In this document: piece after piece, positions 12,600 to 25,999 of the stretch | Layout: every line of letters starts with the position of its first letter | Position numbering within the stretch: the first letter of the stretch is position 1 | Assembly (NCBI GenBank): GCA_020002185.1 | Contig: CM034539.1 | Location: forward strand, 25,182,532-25,246,531 | Length of the DNA stretch: 64,000 nucleotides | From: Paraescarpia echinospica | Lineage: Eukaryota > Annelida > Polychaeta > Sabellida > Siboglinidae | Direction of reading: 5' to 3' | Notes under the pieces: generated by a model | Databases searched by the model: none | Told to the model about the DNA's origin: nothing | Seen by the model: only the letters and a program-made list of their open reading frames with translations | Position numbers and translations under genes: made by a program

Positions 12600-12960
12600 G
12601 AGTGATGCGGGAGGGTCGGTGTTGTGTAGGCGAACAATATCTTGAGGCTCACCAAAACCCTTCAACGGCATCTCCATTGTGTGTAGCTCACCGAAAAACG
12701 GCACCGCCGTTGACATTGAGACTCTCCAAGACCCTTCAACTGCATTCCCTTGAGGCTCTTCAAAACCCTCCAACTTTGCCTTCCTTTGAGGCTCTTCATA
12801 AATCTCCAACTGCATCTCCATTAAGACTCTCCAAAAACGTCAAACTGCAGCCTTCTTAAGGCCCAACAAAAACTACAACTGTACTCGCCTTTAGGCTATC
12901 CGTGTACTTAAACTGCTCTCGACTCACCAAAACCTAAAACTGCGCCCCTTCCCTTCTGGG
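12600..12960. repeat. Degenerate minisatellite, about 40-bp unit, locus 1
   Basis: Repeated units of the form TTGAGGCTC..CAAAACCCTC followed by CAACTGCATCTCC, roughly eight degenerate copies. The same motif in reverse orientation occurs at 35660-35830 and 39225-39350. Confidence 0.75.
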
Positions 12961-13269
12961 GCTAACCTAGGAGTTGTGCAGTGCGCATTGCGAAAGGTGC
13001 GTGAAATTGAATTTTAAAAATAATAATAAAGTAAAATTAATAATTGTGTAAACTACGTGCAATTAATAATTTGTGCAGATTAGAACACAGTTTCTGTATC
13101 TATTGTCTGGTAAGGTGGCTGGTGCGACAAGGTGAATGGTACTCAGAGCTTGTTGGAATGGGTGTAGTGTGGGTAGGCTTATAATTTCTGGGGGAGTAGA
13201 TTCCAAATTCTTATAACTCTGGGATAGAATGAGTATGCATATGTATATATGCGTGAATGTATTTGTATA

Positions 13270-13803
13270 TATGTGTTGGGATCGCTGTTTTGTGTACGGG
13301 AGCGTAACTGAGTATCGGTTTGATGTGGTTATGTTGCTTGAGACTAGACATATGGAATAGTTTGGGAGCCCACAGCAAGAGCAAAACCATAGGACACTGT
13401 TGTGTTTTAATTATTCAAATGTGGTATTATTTATTTGGACACACGAGGTGTGGTACCAGCAGTCACATTCATCACATTGGATGGCATGATGGTGTTCATG
13501 TACCTCATGGCTGCAGTTGCCACATGGGAAGTCTGGAGTGGAGGTTGATATGGGGCCAAGGTTTGGATGAAAGTCCCCTGCTTGGACTAGTAATCCACAA
13601 ATGTACAGTAAGGACAGGCTGTGAAGTTTAGTTGGTATCAACTTGTTTTTCTTTGTAACTGTGAATCTGGGAAAGAATGGCAGCTTTCTTGTCAGCAGTG
13701 TTGAAACTGTTGGGAGGTCATCCTCGCCTGTGGAGTTTCGGTGGAGGTATCTATGTATGTTTGCAGCGACAAAGCACAGGGCTATGAGACGTGTGAACTT
13801 CAT
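13270..13803 (-). mobile_element. Non-LTR retrotransposon 5' ORF fragment with 2A-like motif and PHD-type zinc finger
   Basis: The minus-strand frame opens at ATG 13803. After about 75 residues it shows a hydrophobic LLYICGLLVQAGDFHPNLGP segment, the position and form of the 2A-like peptide found at the start of some LINE ORFs (consensus ending DxExNPGP). It is followed by a cysteine/histidine-rich finger: CGNCSHEVHEHH, IQCDECDCWYHTSC. After a stop near 13411 the same frame continues with WFCSCCGLPN, a further zinc-finger piece. No endonuclease or RT follows, so this is an isolated 5' fragment. The final NPGP has become NLGP. Confidence 0.75.
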
Positions 13804-14499
13804 GCCGAGGCCAGGGAGTGGATTGCTAAATAAAATGTCTTTGGATTATATAAAAGTCGCATTTAAATAGAATAAAACTAAACTGTTTATAAACAATGCA
13901 AGGACAGGGCTTGGGCTGATGCAAACACAAACAGGTAGATGGTAGGGAATAAGTAAGCTTTAGTTCTGGGCCCACTCAGGACTCAGGGTATTTTAAAACA
14001 CGGGGTGACAGTTGTACACCCGAAGGAGGGCCTGTTAGTAAGTTCAGGAGTTGGTAAAACAGAGGGTGAAATATTATTCCTTACACAGATGTTGCTGATC
14101 TAGAGCTAATTTAATAATGCCTAGTTTGTGTGACTGATATAACAAATGTAGATTTAATGACTCTAAGTAATGTACATTTATTTTGCAAGAATGCGCTGAT
14201 TATTGGAGTTGCTTTGGGGACGATTTTGGTTTCGCGCGCTTTGCTTATTGTTTACAAATTCGCCATTTTGATTTTAAAGTTTGTTGTGGTTGTTAGGTAA
14301 TATAATTGAGTGAACTATAACTCTGGACTGACTGATCGCAAATGTATTTATATGGACGTACCGTGATGATGTTACTATTGCATGTCTGCAAATTTGGAAT
14401 AATGACAGTCTTTACAATTTGTGATTTTGACAAAAAACGTAGGAGAACAAAACAAGAATGCACGACACTTGACGCATGCGCACTGTCACTGTGATGCCT

Positions 14500-15115
14500 G
14501 CTGTCAAAGTTTGTGTTCGAAGCACAGGCACCACATAAGTGCTCTACATAAATCAGCAGTCCAATCACAGTACAAATGAAACATATTTGCTATACTTTTT
14601 CTGTTTACATTTACATTTTGAACGCAAGCTTCTCAAACAATTCCATGTGCGCACATGGGGTCAGCCCACTGTTGGTTTTCCCATAGTGACCTATAAAATG
14701 TCTTAAACTTCTCACCTGCTGTTATCATCATCTCATTGACAGGCCGATAGATTTTAACAAAAATTGCGTAGTTCCAGCTCTCGTAAAATGCCTGAATGTA
14801 TGACACCCGTCAATATTTACAAATGCCGGCAAGAATTACTCCGCAAACAGGTCACACAGGTAAATTGCTGCCAAATATCCTTCCGCTTATTCAAATCATC
14901 CATAAATCCACCATTTTACAGTCAACACCTCCTACAATCATACATGAAAATCTCCCTACTCAAATGCACTTATGTCACAGCATGTGAATTTTGTAAAAAA
15001 TCTTTTCTCAAAAATACACTGCATTTTTCTTCGTGTGCAACGGACAGGAAGTCTAACTAGAACATGACCACACATGCGTACTAGTGTAAATGGCGATCTC
15101 CAAACAGATCAATGG
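14500..15115. repeat. Dispersed repeat copy B, interrupted by about 420 bp
   Basis: Blocks shared with 4925-5110 occur at 14500-14656 and resume at 15085. Between them is an insert flanked by CACAT on both sides. The insert (about 14657-15075) contains an open plus-strand frame 14764-15060 that I do not recognise. Confidence 0.6.
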
Positions 15116-18100
15116 GTGTGGCGTAAATACGACAGGCCTATACTGTGGTGTACATTTTTCGTAAACTGTGAAACGTGGAACGAAATAAATTGGCCTACCA
15201 TCTTCAAAGGTAGTGGCGCACGATGGCGACACTGACAATTGTCGCTCGAAGCCAGGAATCGTCTGGAATTCCACTTGGGTGGGCGATAATAGGTGGTCTC
15301 GTCCGGCTATGTTTTCGTATGTCCCGCCCGAATCTCCTCGACGAAACTTCACAATTCTGCAAGTTAAAACGACGTAAGCTACAAATACTCTTCGCCTAGG
15401 CATGGCATGTTATCCCAACAAAGCAAAGAAAGAATTTGGCCTACAGATTGGTCAATGACATGTTTGGGCTTCATTAACTGCACGTACTGTGTTGGAAAGG
15501 TCAACATTTATAAAGGCCGTACCTAAAGTCGTAACGGCGGAATGTAATGGTTTTCTATATCATCGTAAAGATAATAATGCCATCTACAAATAGTCGCTGG
15601 ATTTATGCAGAATTTTTGAATATTTTTTACGGTACAGCAGTGTCTTTTAGTGATATAGCCCACGATGTCCGTTCGACTACAAAATATATTCAACACCATC
15701 CCCGCCGACTGTGAAAAGCTCCAAAACTACTCCCCCAGCTGGAACTAGAGGTTGAAATGTGATGGGTGTTTGTTGGAAATGTGCAATCTCTCGCCGAAAA
15801 ACGCACCCCCTAAAACATCCACTCTACCACTGCACATTCGTTTATTATCGCATTTGCCTTATCGATTGTTTGTCGCGCAGTGACAGGCGACAATTTAGCA
15901 TGCAAATTAAATCAGAGAAACATACCCAGACAAACGTTGTAACAACGTTAGTTGCTCTATTGATTAGTCGCAAGCATGTTTGAGAAATGTAATGTTCGTG
16001 TGTGAAATTGAACGGACAGAGATAAGCTCAGTCAAATAGGCTTAGGAGCTTAAAAGAGGATCTCACTATTCCGTCCAGTATTGTCAGACGTCCGACGTGG
16101 CATATAATAACCATTCCCGTGCGACCCGTTCTACTGGTTAACGTTTGAATACTGAATAATATTTTGTTGGTCATCTTTAACCGATGTAGCACGTAAGAAC
16201 ACATGCTCGCACGCATGGATGCACACACACAAACACACGCGCGCGCGCGCGCTCACACACACACACAAACACAATGATAAGCGTTAACTGTCACCAAATA
16301 TGTATAATATTTTTAGTGACACGTTATTGGTTTGTGGCTCGCTCTGAGATATGTTGTTATTTTGTTGCTCCGTTTGTGAGACGTACATATTATATAGCCC
16401 CGTGACCGCCCTCCGAACAGAACATGTTTCATTCACTTCAACTATCATTCCTAAATATGACTATTTGACAATATAATTTATACTGGTTGAGTTCCAGTTT
16501 GTAGCGCAACATTTGGATTCCGGTAGATGTGATGTTAACTATGACTAGAGTGGCTTTTTAGAAATGTATATTACTAAAATCCGGGCAAGACATTTTGGAG
16601 CGAGGCCCAATCGCTGGAGATCTAACAACTAGTGGTTCTGTAGATACCACATCTTACTACAAATAGTTCAAACAGCAAATGCACGAAACACATTTCGTTT
16701 GTGATCACACTCTACCATACAACCAATACTTAAAAAGTTACACTAGGCTACACCTCGTATATGTCTGCGTAGTTTATCTGATTAATAATTTACCTCCTTT
16801 ATATATAGCCATCGCTTGCATAAGATAAGTACGTCATCTAGTAATTTAATATAGCTATTTTATAGGGTACCACGAGAGGTTGATGTAAACAATGACCACT
16901 GATAATGCGATGGTAGCGTCACGCAACCCAGTGTTGGTTAGGCAGCATGATCACATAGGGTCTGGAGCACTGGTGTGGGATAGGATAGTGGAACAATGCG
17001 TATGTTGGCTCCCTATGTCGCTGTTGTTCCTGCACCTCGTTCGTAACCATGCAGAACCCGCAACATTCATTAGCACTCCATCACTCTGCTCGTAGACTGA
17101 CCCGACCCATCCGATCCATTTCCCCGATACGACATATCATTATATACCGCGCCTGGTACGTTCAGACAGTGTCAATACAACGAGACAAAATCGGCGCACT
17201 GCTTGGACCATCGTTCCAACTTACGGTATAGACATGACTGGCCTTCCGGAATCCATAGTGTCGTTCCTGCTGCTTCTCTCCGACGGGTTCGTCTTCTGTT
17301 AGACACCCGGAAGGGCAATGTGGCACGATTCTAGCTGCCGTCCTGCTGTTCTCAGTGAAAACATCGGTTGATGCAAGTCATCGACAGCAGTAAAGCCGCG
17401 ACACAAGCCGAGCATATATTATATTAATGAAGCGAACACTAATTCGCGCGCGGCTCGAGACGAGTGTAGGAGATTGATATCGATTTATCATACAGTGGGG
17501 AAAACCCCATTGGCCAGCCAGCGTGGCATTGATACCTAACAGACTGGTTATCTTGCTACATTTTTCTGTTATGAGTTTGGCTATTTATGGCTCTTCTCAA
17601 TGCATTATGGGTATATATATATATTCGTCATTGCTTCTTCCCTAGAATTTTGATATTGCATCTCTTTTGTCTTACAATTGTTCAGAACTTTGATGGCCAA
17701 AATAAAGTCATGTTGGAACAAATTGCAACCGAATCTTTTCTTGCAATTTTGAAGGCAGGCATATATCTTAGATAATATATCAAAAGTATACAGCTTTACA
17801 AATTGGGGAACATTGTCAAAATTACGCAAATGTTGGGGTCCCCCAGCTTTTATCTGTTCGATGTTGTAACGAATTTACTTTCGGACAATGATTGAGCAAG
17901 ATAATGATTCTGTAAACTTCAATTAATCCAAATGCGTGTTCCTAAATACGCACATATAATATCCAGGGAACAAAACAACAAAAATAAACATTAAAATAGT
18001 TTTATAGTGCCTTAGATATTCAATGAAAGTGCTTATTGATATCAAAACGAACAACTAGCTGCAATTACTTGTCCAATTCTTCTCATGTATAACATGATTA

Positions 18101-20460
18101 TGCTCAACATAAAAATAACTTACTCTCACGAGCTTCTGTCGTACCTGTAGCACAGCACAAATGCATTTAACAGGGGAATATTGTGTATAATATTTATAAT
18201 GACACTTGATATAAGGTCAACATATAAATACACGAATCTAGCTAATAAGCTTAGTTGAAAAACAATTGCCGTATTCTCGATATTCCACATAACATTATTA
18301 TAATCTGCATTACCATATAAGTATGCTACTGTCATGAATATTGACCGTATACGTAACATAACACAAATGCATTTCAGCATTGCGCATAATAATTATAATG
18401 AACTCTTTCGTGATGTAAGGTCAAGGCACGTATAAAACCTTCAGTATATTACCAAGATTAGTTTTTAGTTTTTTCTCTCCATCGACAAACGGATGACAAC
18501 TCATCGTGCATCTCCTCATCACCGACGTCACTCTAGATTTACTTTGAGAACCGTGTGCCACGGCATTGACTGCGTGCAGGGAACACCCAATGTTGTTCTT
18601 GCGCTATGTGCACCTTGCCGAACTGCAATCTGTGGAGTAGAGATGCTGGATGCTGGGTTGTCATGACGGGAAGAAGATAATCGTCGCTCGTCTTCCATAC
18701 CCGACCTACTAGTCTCAAATGGCTTACACCCATACATACCAATAAGGTCTTTGGCTGAATGTGCGAACTCTTGACTGTCACCTTCTCACAAAACCATATG
18801 TACCTCAAATAATCAACACTGTCTTCCGGCTTCCGTTGTAAAGGCATACAATCTTCATCTCACCTTCTGGTACATGTTCTGTTGAAGCATCATGCATACC
18901 AAGCTGTTCAGCTAGCCTCTAGTGCTGGCTGGAGCCAGTTTTCTTCAGAGATGCTCCTTTTCCAAGGTCGTATAGCCGGGAAGTGGTGTTACATCCTAAT
19001 ATCACGTAATATCACATAATCTCATTGCCTATGCAATATGCATCACGGTTTTAGCAATTTATGTTATTATCATTGATTTAACTAGCTAGTTATAATATTC
19101 ATGTATTAATCTATTTTTGCGCCTCTGAGTAAACTTTTGTCTAGATTTATGGCGATCTACAAGTTGACTCATTATTCTTATTATTATATAGCATGGGTGA
19201 AAATGACATTGTTAAACACACCTTTGCCTAGCCGGTCTGTTACGGTTTCTATGTTCCCCACGCAGTCCTTCTTTGTGGTTAACTTTGCCTCACTATGCAC
19301 GAACAAGTTGTGGACATTTGGGCCTGCATGGAGGCAGAGAAGGACAACCAGATATGAGTCACCAGGTAGTCTGTGACTAGCTGACGTGGAAGTTTGATCA
19401 CGAGGGCCTTGATGATCCGAACATGAATGGCGCTTGTCACAACATGTCTACATTTGCCGTAGGGTCTTGGTTGTCTGCGTAAATGCCACGGTATTAGGTA
19501 CAAATGGTATTTAACAGGGGAGTATATATATATATATATATTAAATATTGATTCCTTGTTTTGAGTCACTTCCTCAATTTTCTTTGCTGTATACTTTTGA
19601 TATGTTTTATAGGTACCTACAATGTATTCAAAACACTTGAAATAGCTTCTGCTGCAATTTGGTCCAACTCAAACCATAAAAGTCCTGAACTACAAATAGA
19701 TGTGACGAACAATGAGAATGAGTCAACATTGTATTGATTTAAGTATCATGATATCATGTTATAGACATATGTATTGGCATAGCCACACAAACAAAACAAC
19801 AATTAAATCAGCGAAACAAATGGTTGTTTATATGAACTTATTTTAGTTTACCATTTGTTACCATTTATTAAAAATCATAGCTGACATGGCAACTTGTAGG
19901 ACCGGTCTTTATTTTATATATGAAAGCAAGAGTGTATATATGTCTTCAAGAAAAATGACCATCTAGCGGATTTGTAAAACGAATACGGAAGAAATATGTC
20001 AAGGTGCTATAAAACACAATGTAGCTACACTAATTATAGATGTATGAAAACGTATATACGTGATGTGTGTTCGACGTTTGTGCACGTACAGCTTGCCGTG
20101 ACGTGAAACTAAATAACGATGACGTCACGTTTTAATTCACAATAATCTAGCCTGGTTCACAAACCTAGCCACGGGGATATAAACTACAATCTTGTCAAAT
20201 TGTATCGTAATCAATATAAACAAATTCCCTATAACTTGCAGTGCTGTTACGCTGTATTAGAACATATTTACATTGCTGCAAATCCAGTCATGTGACTGCG
20301 AAGGAATTGCGACGTAACCACCGCTAGGTATAACGGCAGATGGTCCAACGGATCTTCACCAGTGTTCTGCTATTGCTGCTGACGCGAAATAATCAGAACA
20401 TCAGAGACACGTTTCACGAACATTTAGCAGATACGTCTAATCTTACATAGTTATTTACAC
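15116..20460. other. Intergenic; no gene recognised
   Basis: No exon of a recognised family was seen on either strand. A minus-strand ORF at 15053-15403 (116 aa, starting MPRRRVFVAYVV) has balanced composition but no recognised domain. Two degenerate units at 18144-18232 and 18350-18433 share CACAAATGCATTT and a following TATAATGA block. Confidence 0.5.
16217..16272. repeat. (CA)n/(CG)n short microsatellite
   Basis: ACACACAAACACACGCGCGCGC followed by further CA units, about 55 bp. Confidence 0.85.
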
Positions 20461-20469
20461 AGCTTTTGT

Positions 20470-20990
20470 GTGAACATAGCTTTGATGTACGTACCATCTG
20501 AAAAGTAGGAAGTACATAGAATATTTGGAAGACAGTCGAAGTATTGTTTGAACTTGAACTCCACCGAAGAAGTTGTTCCAATGACCCTGTTGTCTCTGGC
20601 TTCTCGGAAGGTCATGCTGGCATCTTGCAGTCCCTTTTGGATACGGTTAATCTTTGCCAGGATGTCGTACCAGAAGCGAAGAAATGTAAATAATTTGAAC
20701 GTCATGACGTTTGAAGCAACTGCCCTGTTCCCGTTTTTATTATTCATTTGGAATATTGGACAGTCTTTCAAGTAGCCCTACAATGTCATCGAAGCCATCT
20801 TCAATAGCTTCAGCAATCTCCACTCTGGTAGTCCACCGGGTTTCGGACTCCCACTTAACTGTATTGGGCACCGCCTGCTTTAATGTCATCAATCGCAGAG
20901 CTGAACGTGCGAAAAGAGATACATTCCATTTTTATTTATCCCAAATAATGTCACAACAAATGGTTCCTGGCAGGCGGAATGAAAGCCAGT
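20470..20990 (-). pseudogene. hAT-like transposase remnant (ZMYM1/DUF4371-like)
   Basis: Minus-strand frames read WESETRWTTRVEIAEAIEDG and then, after a frame change near 20760, FLRFWYDILAKINRIQKGLQ with DASMTFREARDN. The series SETRW..R, FWYDIL..IN..QK.LQ resembles the hAT-derived DUF4371/ZMYM1-like transposase region. Stops and frame shifts show it is dead. The family assignment rests on pattern memory only. Confidence 0.6.
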
Positions 20991-21159
20991 CAGGTTGAAA
21001 CTGTGATTGTCACATCTGAAGACTAGAATCGTGAATTGAAGTTATCCGCTTGGTGTGTAAGTTGACCGTCGATTCGGCGCCCCCCATTCACGGCGCTAGG
21101 GTGCCTGTGAACCCCTGCCCCGTATCACTACATGACTGGAGAGGGTGGATGAACTCAGA

Positions 21160-23150
21160 ACTCAGAATCAATTTATTTGATATATGTACACAATACATAT
21201 ACAACGAATAACTTAAGTAATACATAAGGTCGAGAGACTCCCATTAAGATATATTATATTGCTAGCACAGGGGCCACCCCATCAATGTAGACAAGACAAT
21301 TTACATGAAACGATCAGAATAATATATGACTTAAATATATAGTTGAGGATTACTCAACGTATCAATATACATATAATATTATATACAATTACATATTATG
21401 TGTACTCATGTATTGACGTACATATAGATGCATGTGTATACATTTCAATATGTATTATGAACTACAAGTATAACATTTGTGAATATTACAACAGGATTCG
21501 TAATTTGAAACAAAGTAATTTTTGGGGTATGTCGAAATACCATGTTGACTGTGGATGTAAATTGTATTAATGATAATACTTCTTGGTGCATTGTTTACTG
21601 TCTCTACTATGTTACGTCTAATGTATTTTTGGCATATTCATGTTTGACTCTGGAAATATACAGATTATTCCTTTCACGCGTGTGTGTTGAAAATAACATT
21701 GAGGTAATCGGGTAACTGATTGTTAATTAATTTGTAATATGTAATAAAATTGTAGTTGTTGGAGTTTATAAATGTCATCCAACTTTAGTAACTGACGTTT
21801 TTTTTAAAATAAATATTTACTTTATGATATTATTCGTATTGCTTTTTTCTGTAGTTTGAAAATTCGATGTGCTTGATGACCTCATAAAAGTAAGCCATAA
21901 TTAATATGAGGGAAAATAAGACCACTGTACATAACAACTTATGTATTAAGTGGTAAAAAGTGTTTATGTTTATTTAATAATCCTATTGATCTAGATATTT
22001 TGTTAGCTATTTTGTTTGTATGACTCTGCCAGTTTAAATGGTTGTTTATCGTGATGCCTAAAAAATTTAAATCATTTACACATTCAATGTATGCCCCAAC
22101 CATTTCTAACAGAGGGTATTCTATTTTCATTTGAGACATGACAAATCATGAATTAAGTCTTTTTTGCATTTTGTGAAAGTTTATTAGCTTTCAGCCAATT
22201 GCTAATGTTTGTTAATTCTTTGTTTATATTTTCACTTAACGTTTGACCTTCTGGGTTTGTTTTAATTTATTTAATGTACTGGAAATGATGGTGTCGTCAG
22301 CTCAGTGCAGGAGAATGTTTCTTTGTAAAACCATATTGGCTATTGTAGTATAACATTTTGGAATGGAAGTATTCATGGATTTGATCAAACATAACCCTTT
22401 TAAAACATTTGAAATCACTGGCAGAATAGAAATAGGGCGATAATTGTCACGATCAGAAACATCACCTCTTTTGAAAAGGGGTATGACTTTTGCAATTTTT
22501 AATTTGTCTGGAAATATACTAGTTATAAAAGATTGATTAATAATTAGTGTGACTGCAATGCTAATATCTGTCTTAAAATAAATTTTTGTAATTTAGTTGA
22601 TATACCTTCTTTTCTACAACTAGCTTTTGGAGGTAAGCTATACATTATACGAACAGTAGTATCTATGTCAATTGGGTTAAAATTAAAGGTGTGAAACGTC
22701 GGGTTTTTCAAGTAATCTTTGTATGATTTACCTCAAGTTGAAGTCATTTTAGAGGTTATAATAGGACCGGTATTCGTAAAAAACGTGTTAATCCTATTTG
22801 CAATAATGCATTTGTTGCTAATCATTCCCCCGTCGACTTTAAAAGAATCTGAAAATTGTACTTTCTTTGGATTTTTCTGAATAATTTCTTTAATTAAACA
22901 CCACGTCTTCTTAACATCATGTTTATGTTTTTGAAAACTGGATTGAAAATACATTTTCTTGGCTAACCTAATATTTCTTTTAAGAATTATATCATAAGTA
23001 TGCATGTTAGCTTTGCGTCTACGATACTGCTCTGTATTTACGGGAGTTTGTTTTATTCTCGTATCCAAGTTATTTCTAAACTTTATCGACGTAATAATGC
23101 CCTTTGCAATCAATCCAAGGTGTTTTCTTATGTCTGTATTTGCTGAATTT
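21160..23150 (-). mobile_element. Degenerate LINE, minus strand
   Basis: Three collinear coding blocks are seen. 23113-22733 has IKFRNNLDTRIKQT, KKTWCLIKEIIQKN and INTFFTNTGP, the linker between endonuclease and RT. 22500-22420 reads PDKLKIAKVIPLFKRGD and NYRPISILP, early RT motifs. 22139-21939 has NFLGITINNHLNWQSH and RSIGLLNK, the post-RT region. The catalytic YADD segment is missing, so there is an internal deletion. The 3' end lies near the A/T-rich stretch at 21160-21260. Confidence 0.85.
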
Positions 23151-23447
23151 AATTATTTTAATAGGTAGGAATCTATAAAATAGCTGCAGCAACGATTTCA
23201 TCGAGGATATTGTAGTTTTCATTGGACTGGTGCAACATTTTGTTCACGCAATTACCCAGCTTGTCTACAGGAAACTATAACGGCCGTTGTGCTTTGTCAC
23301 GTGTGTGTGCAGTATTTCGCTTGATTCTGTCTAAATTAAATTACTAAAAATTAAACACCGCATTTGTCTGGGGACCAGATTATTCTAAAATGTGAACTTA
23401 GAGTCAGCTCATGTCGATGATACTATTGTCTTTACACACAACAGGTA

Positions 23448-23579
23448 AACGCATATGAAATAACAACTGGCTCTAAACAGATAGTATATACGATGCACAG
23501 AAGACAAAATAACAACTGGCTCTAAACAGATAGTATATACGATGCACAGAAGACAAATGGAATTGGACTCATATGCGTT
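23448..23579. repeat. 49-bp tandem duplication flanked by an 11-bp inverted repeat
   Basis: The unit beginning TAACAACTGGCTCTAAACAG at 23461 repeats at 23510 with no mismatch seen. AACGCATATGA (23448-23458) and its exact reverse complement (23569-23579) flank the pair. Confidence 0.85.
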
Positions 23580-23676
23580 GGAAAAGAGCATTTCTGGGGC
23601 ATCATAAAAAGAGATTTAGCGTTAAGGTAAATTTAATTTTTAGATTAAATTGATGTAAACGTCACAAATTGATATA

Positions 23677-24050
<374 letters not shown>

Positions 24051-24242
24051 GATAATTCCCGCATAGCGCATTGATGCGCTGTACAAGCAATAAAATAAAT
24101 GTATATTAATAATTTTTTATTATTAAAACCTAATTACTCGTTTTAAGACACATAATACTGAATATTAAAATAGAAACATTAATTTTAAGACAAATAATGA
24201 TAAAATTATAAAATAAAGTCCGTCACGATGAAACAATTTAAA

Positions 24243-25369
24243 TTAATTAAAATGTATAATAAAAAGATGAGTTTTTAAAGACTTCCTAAACCTATTCAGT
24301 GTCCCTGATGCACGAATGTCCACTTTTAGTTCATTCCATTGTCGCGGTGCTGCTGCGCCAAATGCCGAGTCGCCGTTATATTTCTTCGTGATGCCTTGAT
24401 GCAGTTTTGGCGCATGGTCCTGGCATAGGCGTCCATCACGTTCTCGTGGCTGCATAAGTTCTGCCAGATAAGACGGCGCAAAACCATGAATACATTTGTA
24501 AGTCACCACCAACACCTTGAACTCAATTCGACTCGCAACCGGCAGCCAATGCAGTTCCTTCAACACTGGTGTTGTGTTGTCATGTCTGCTGGTGCGTGTT
24601 ACTAGTCTGGTTGCTTTGTTCTGGACTCGCTGCATCCGAGCTGTCTGGGAAAACGGTAAGTCGTGCAAGAGTGCGTTGTAATAGACCAAACGAGAGGTGA
24701 CCAGTGCGTTGACCGCACTTTTCGCGTCTTCAGCTATACGATAGTGCCGTATTTATGACGGTCTGCATCCTCGCGCGCCAGGGGTCGTTGCTGCTGATTA
24801 CGCCAGTGCCAGCTAACAGTACCCCCAGGTTGATCGCTTTGCGAAACTCTGAATTTAAGCTCAGCCTATGAAATCGCTCACTAGATCAGTGGATCTCGGC
24901 AGGTCAGGTGGTCATAATAAAGCTAAATTTAACCAACCGTGGCTCGTTTATCCGACTTCAAATTGGGGCAGGTATTTGCGCTGTTCTCACGGGTGATGCA
25001 GTCGCGACTGGCGAAGTCAATTTGACTCAGTTAACTTCCGCACTTCGCGTAGGGGATCTGCCAGGGCTAGTTTTGCATGGCAAACAGCCCTGGCTTGCGA
25101 GGATGAAGGTCTGTACATATGATAGTTACATGCAGCACACACAGCAGTCACGTGATGTGTTATCGTTAGATGTTGGTCCATGAGAATTCCCAAATTCCGT
25201 ATGCAATCTAATGGTGAAATTGTATCGTCTCCAATAATCATATAGCAACTTCCGTACATCTTGAGATGATGTTTTGATGTAATGATGGTCATCTTAGTTT
25301 TTTCATAATTTAGTTTCAGCATGCGTAGGGCCATCCATCGCTTGACTCCCCCAATGCGGTCTGTGAAAA

Positions 25370-25370
<1 letters not shown>
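24243..25370 (-). mobile_element. CR1/Jockey-like LINE 3' part, minus strand, split by a MITE
   Basis: The minus-strand frame 25366-25120 gives WMALRMLKLNYEKTKMTII, CIRNLGILMDQHLTI and NYHMYRP. After a 340-bp insertion it resumes: IRHYRIAEDAKSAVNALVTS, YYNALLHDLPF, RMQRVQNKATRLVTRTSRHD, LKELHWLPVASRIEFKVL and a C-terminus ending LKTHLFI. This is the classical RT C-terminal region. One in-frame stop lies at the rejoined junction, and the 5' part is lost into the CA/CAGA repeat at 25370. Confidence 0.9.
24766..25105. mobile_element. 340-bp MITE inserted in the LINE
   Basis: Ends CATCCTCGCGCGCCAGGGG (24766) and, reading in from the other side, CATCCTCGCAAGCCAGGG (from 25105) form an 18-bp terminal inverted repeat with two mismatches. 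Flanks acggtctg (24758-24765) and aaggtctg (25106-25113) form an 8-bp target duplication with one difference. Removing the insert restores the LINE reading frame. An 8-bp duplication fits the hAT or P superfamilies. Confidence 0.85.
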
Positions 25371-25850
<480 letters not shown>

Positions 25851-25999
25851 AACAGAAATATAGACAGAACCAAACAATAAACAATCAAACAGCGAACTAA
25901 ACAAGCAAGCACGCATACAAACACACAACAAACCAACACAAACAAGTAAACCAATACATCGTAAGGTAAATGTAGACGTAACCACTGAGTGGTTCACTG

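Larger units (their letters stand above)
10989..13265. other. Upstream of visible SVOP exons; no gene recognised
   Basis: The SVOP N-terminal exon should lie here or further right on the minus strand. No exon with a matching phase-1 donor was identified. Apart from the purine tract and the minisatellite at 12600-12960, nothing is recognised. Confidence 0.5.

Noticed and set aside
15053..15403. Minus-strand ORF of 116 aa as a gene
   Set aside because: Normal composition, but no recognised domain, and it starts at the edge of the repeat copy at 15085-15115; left as unassigned.
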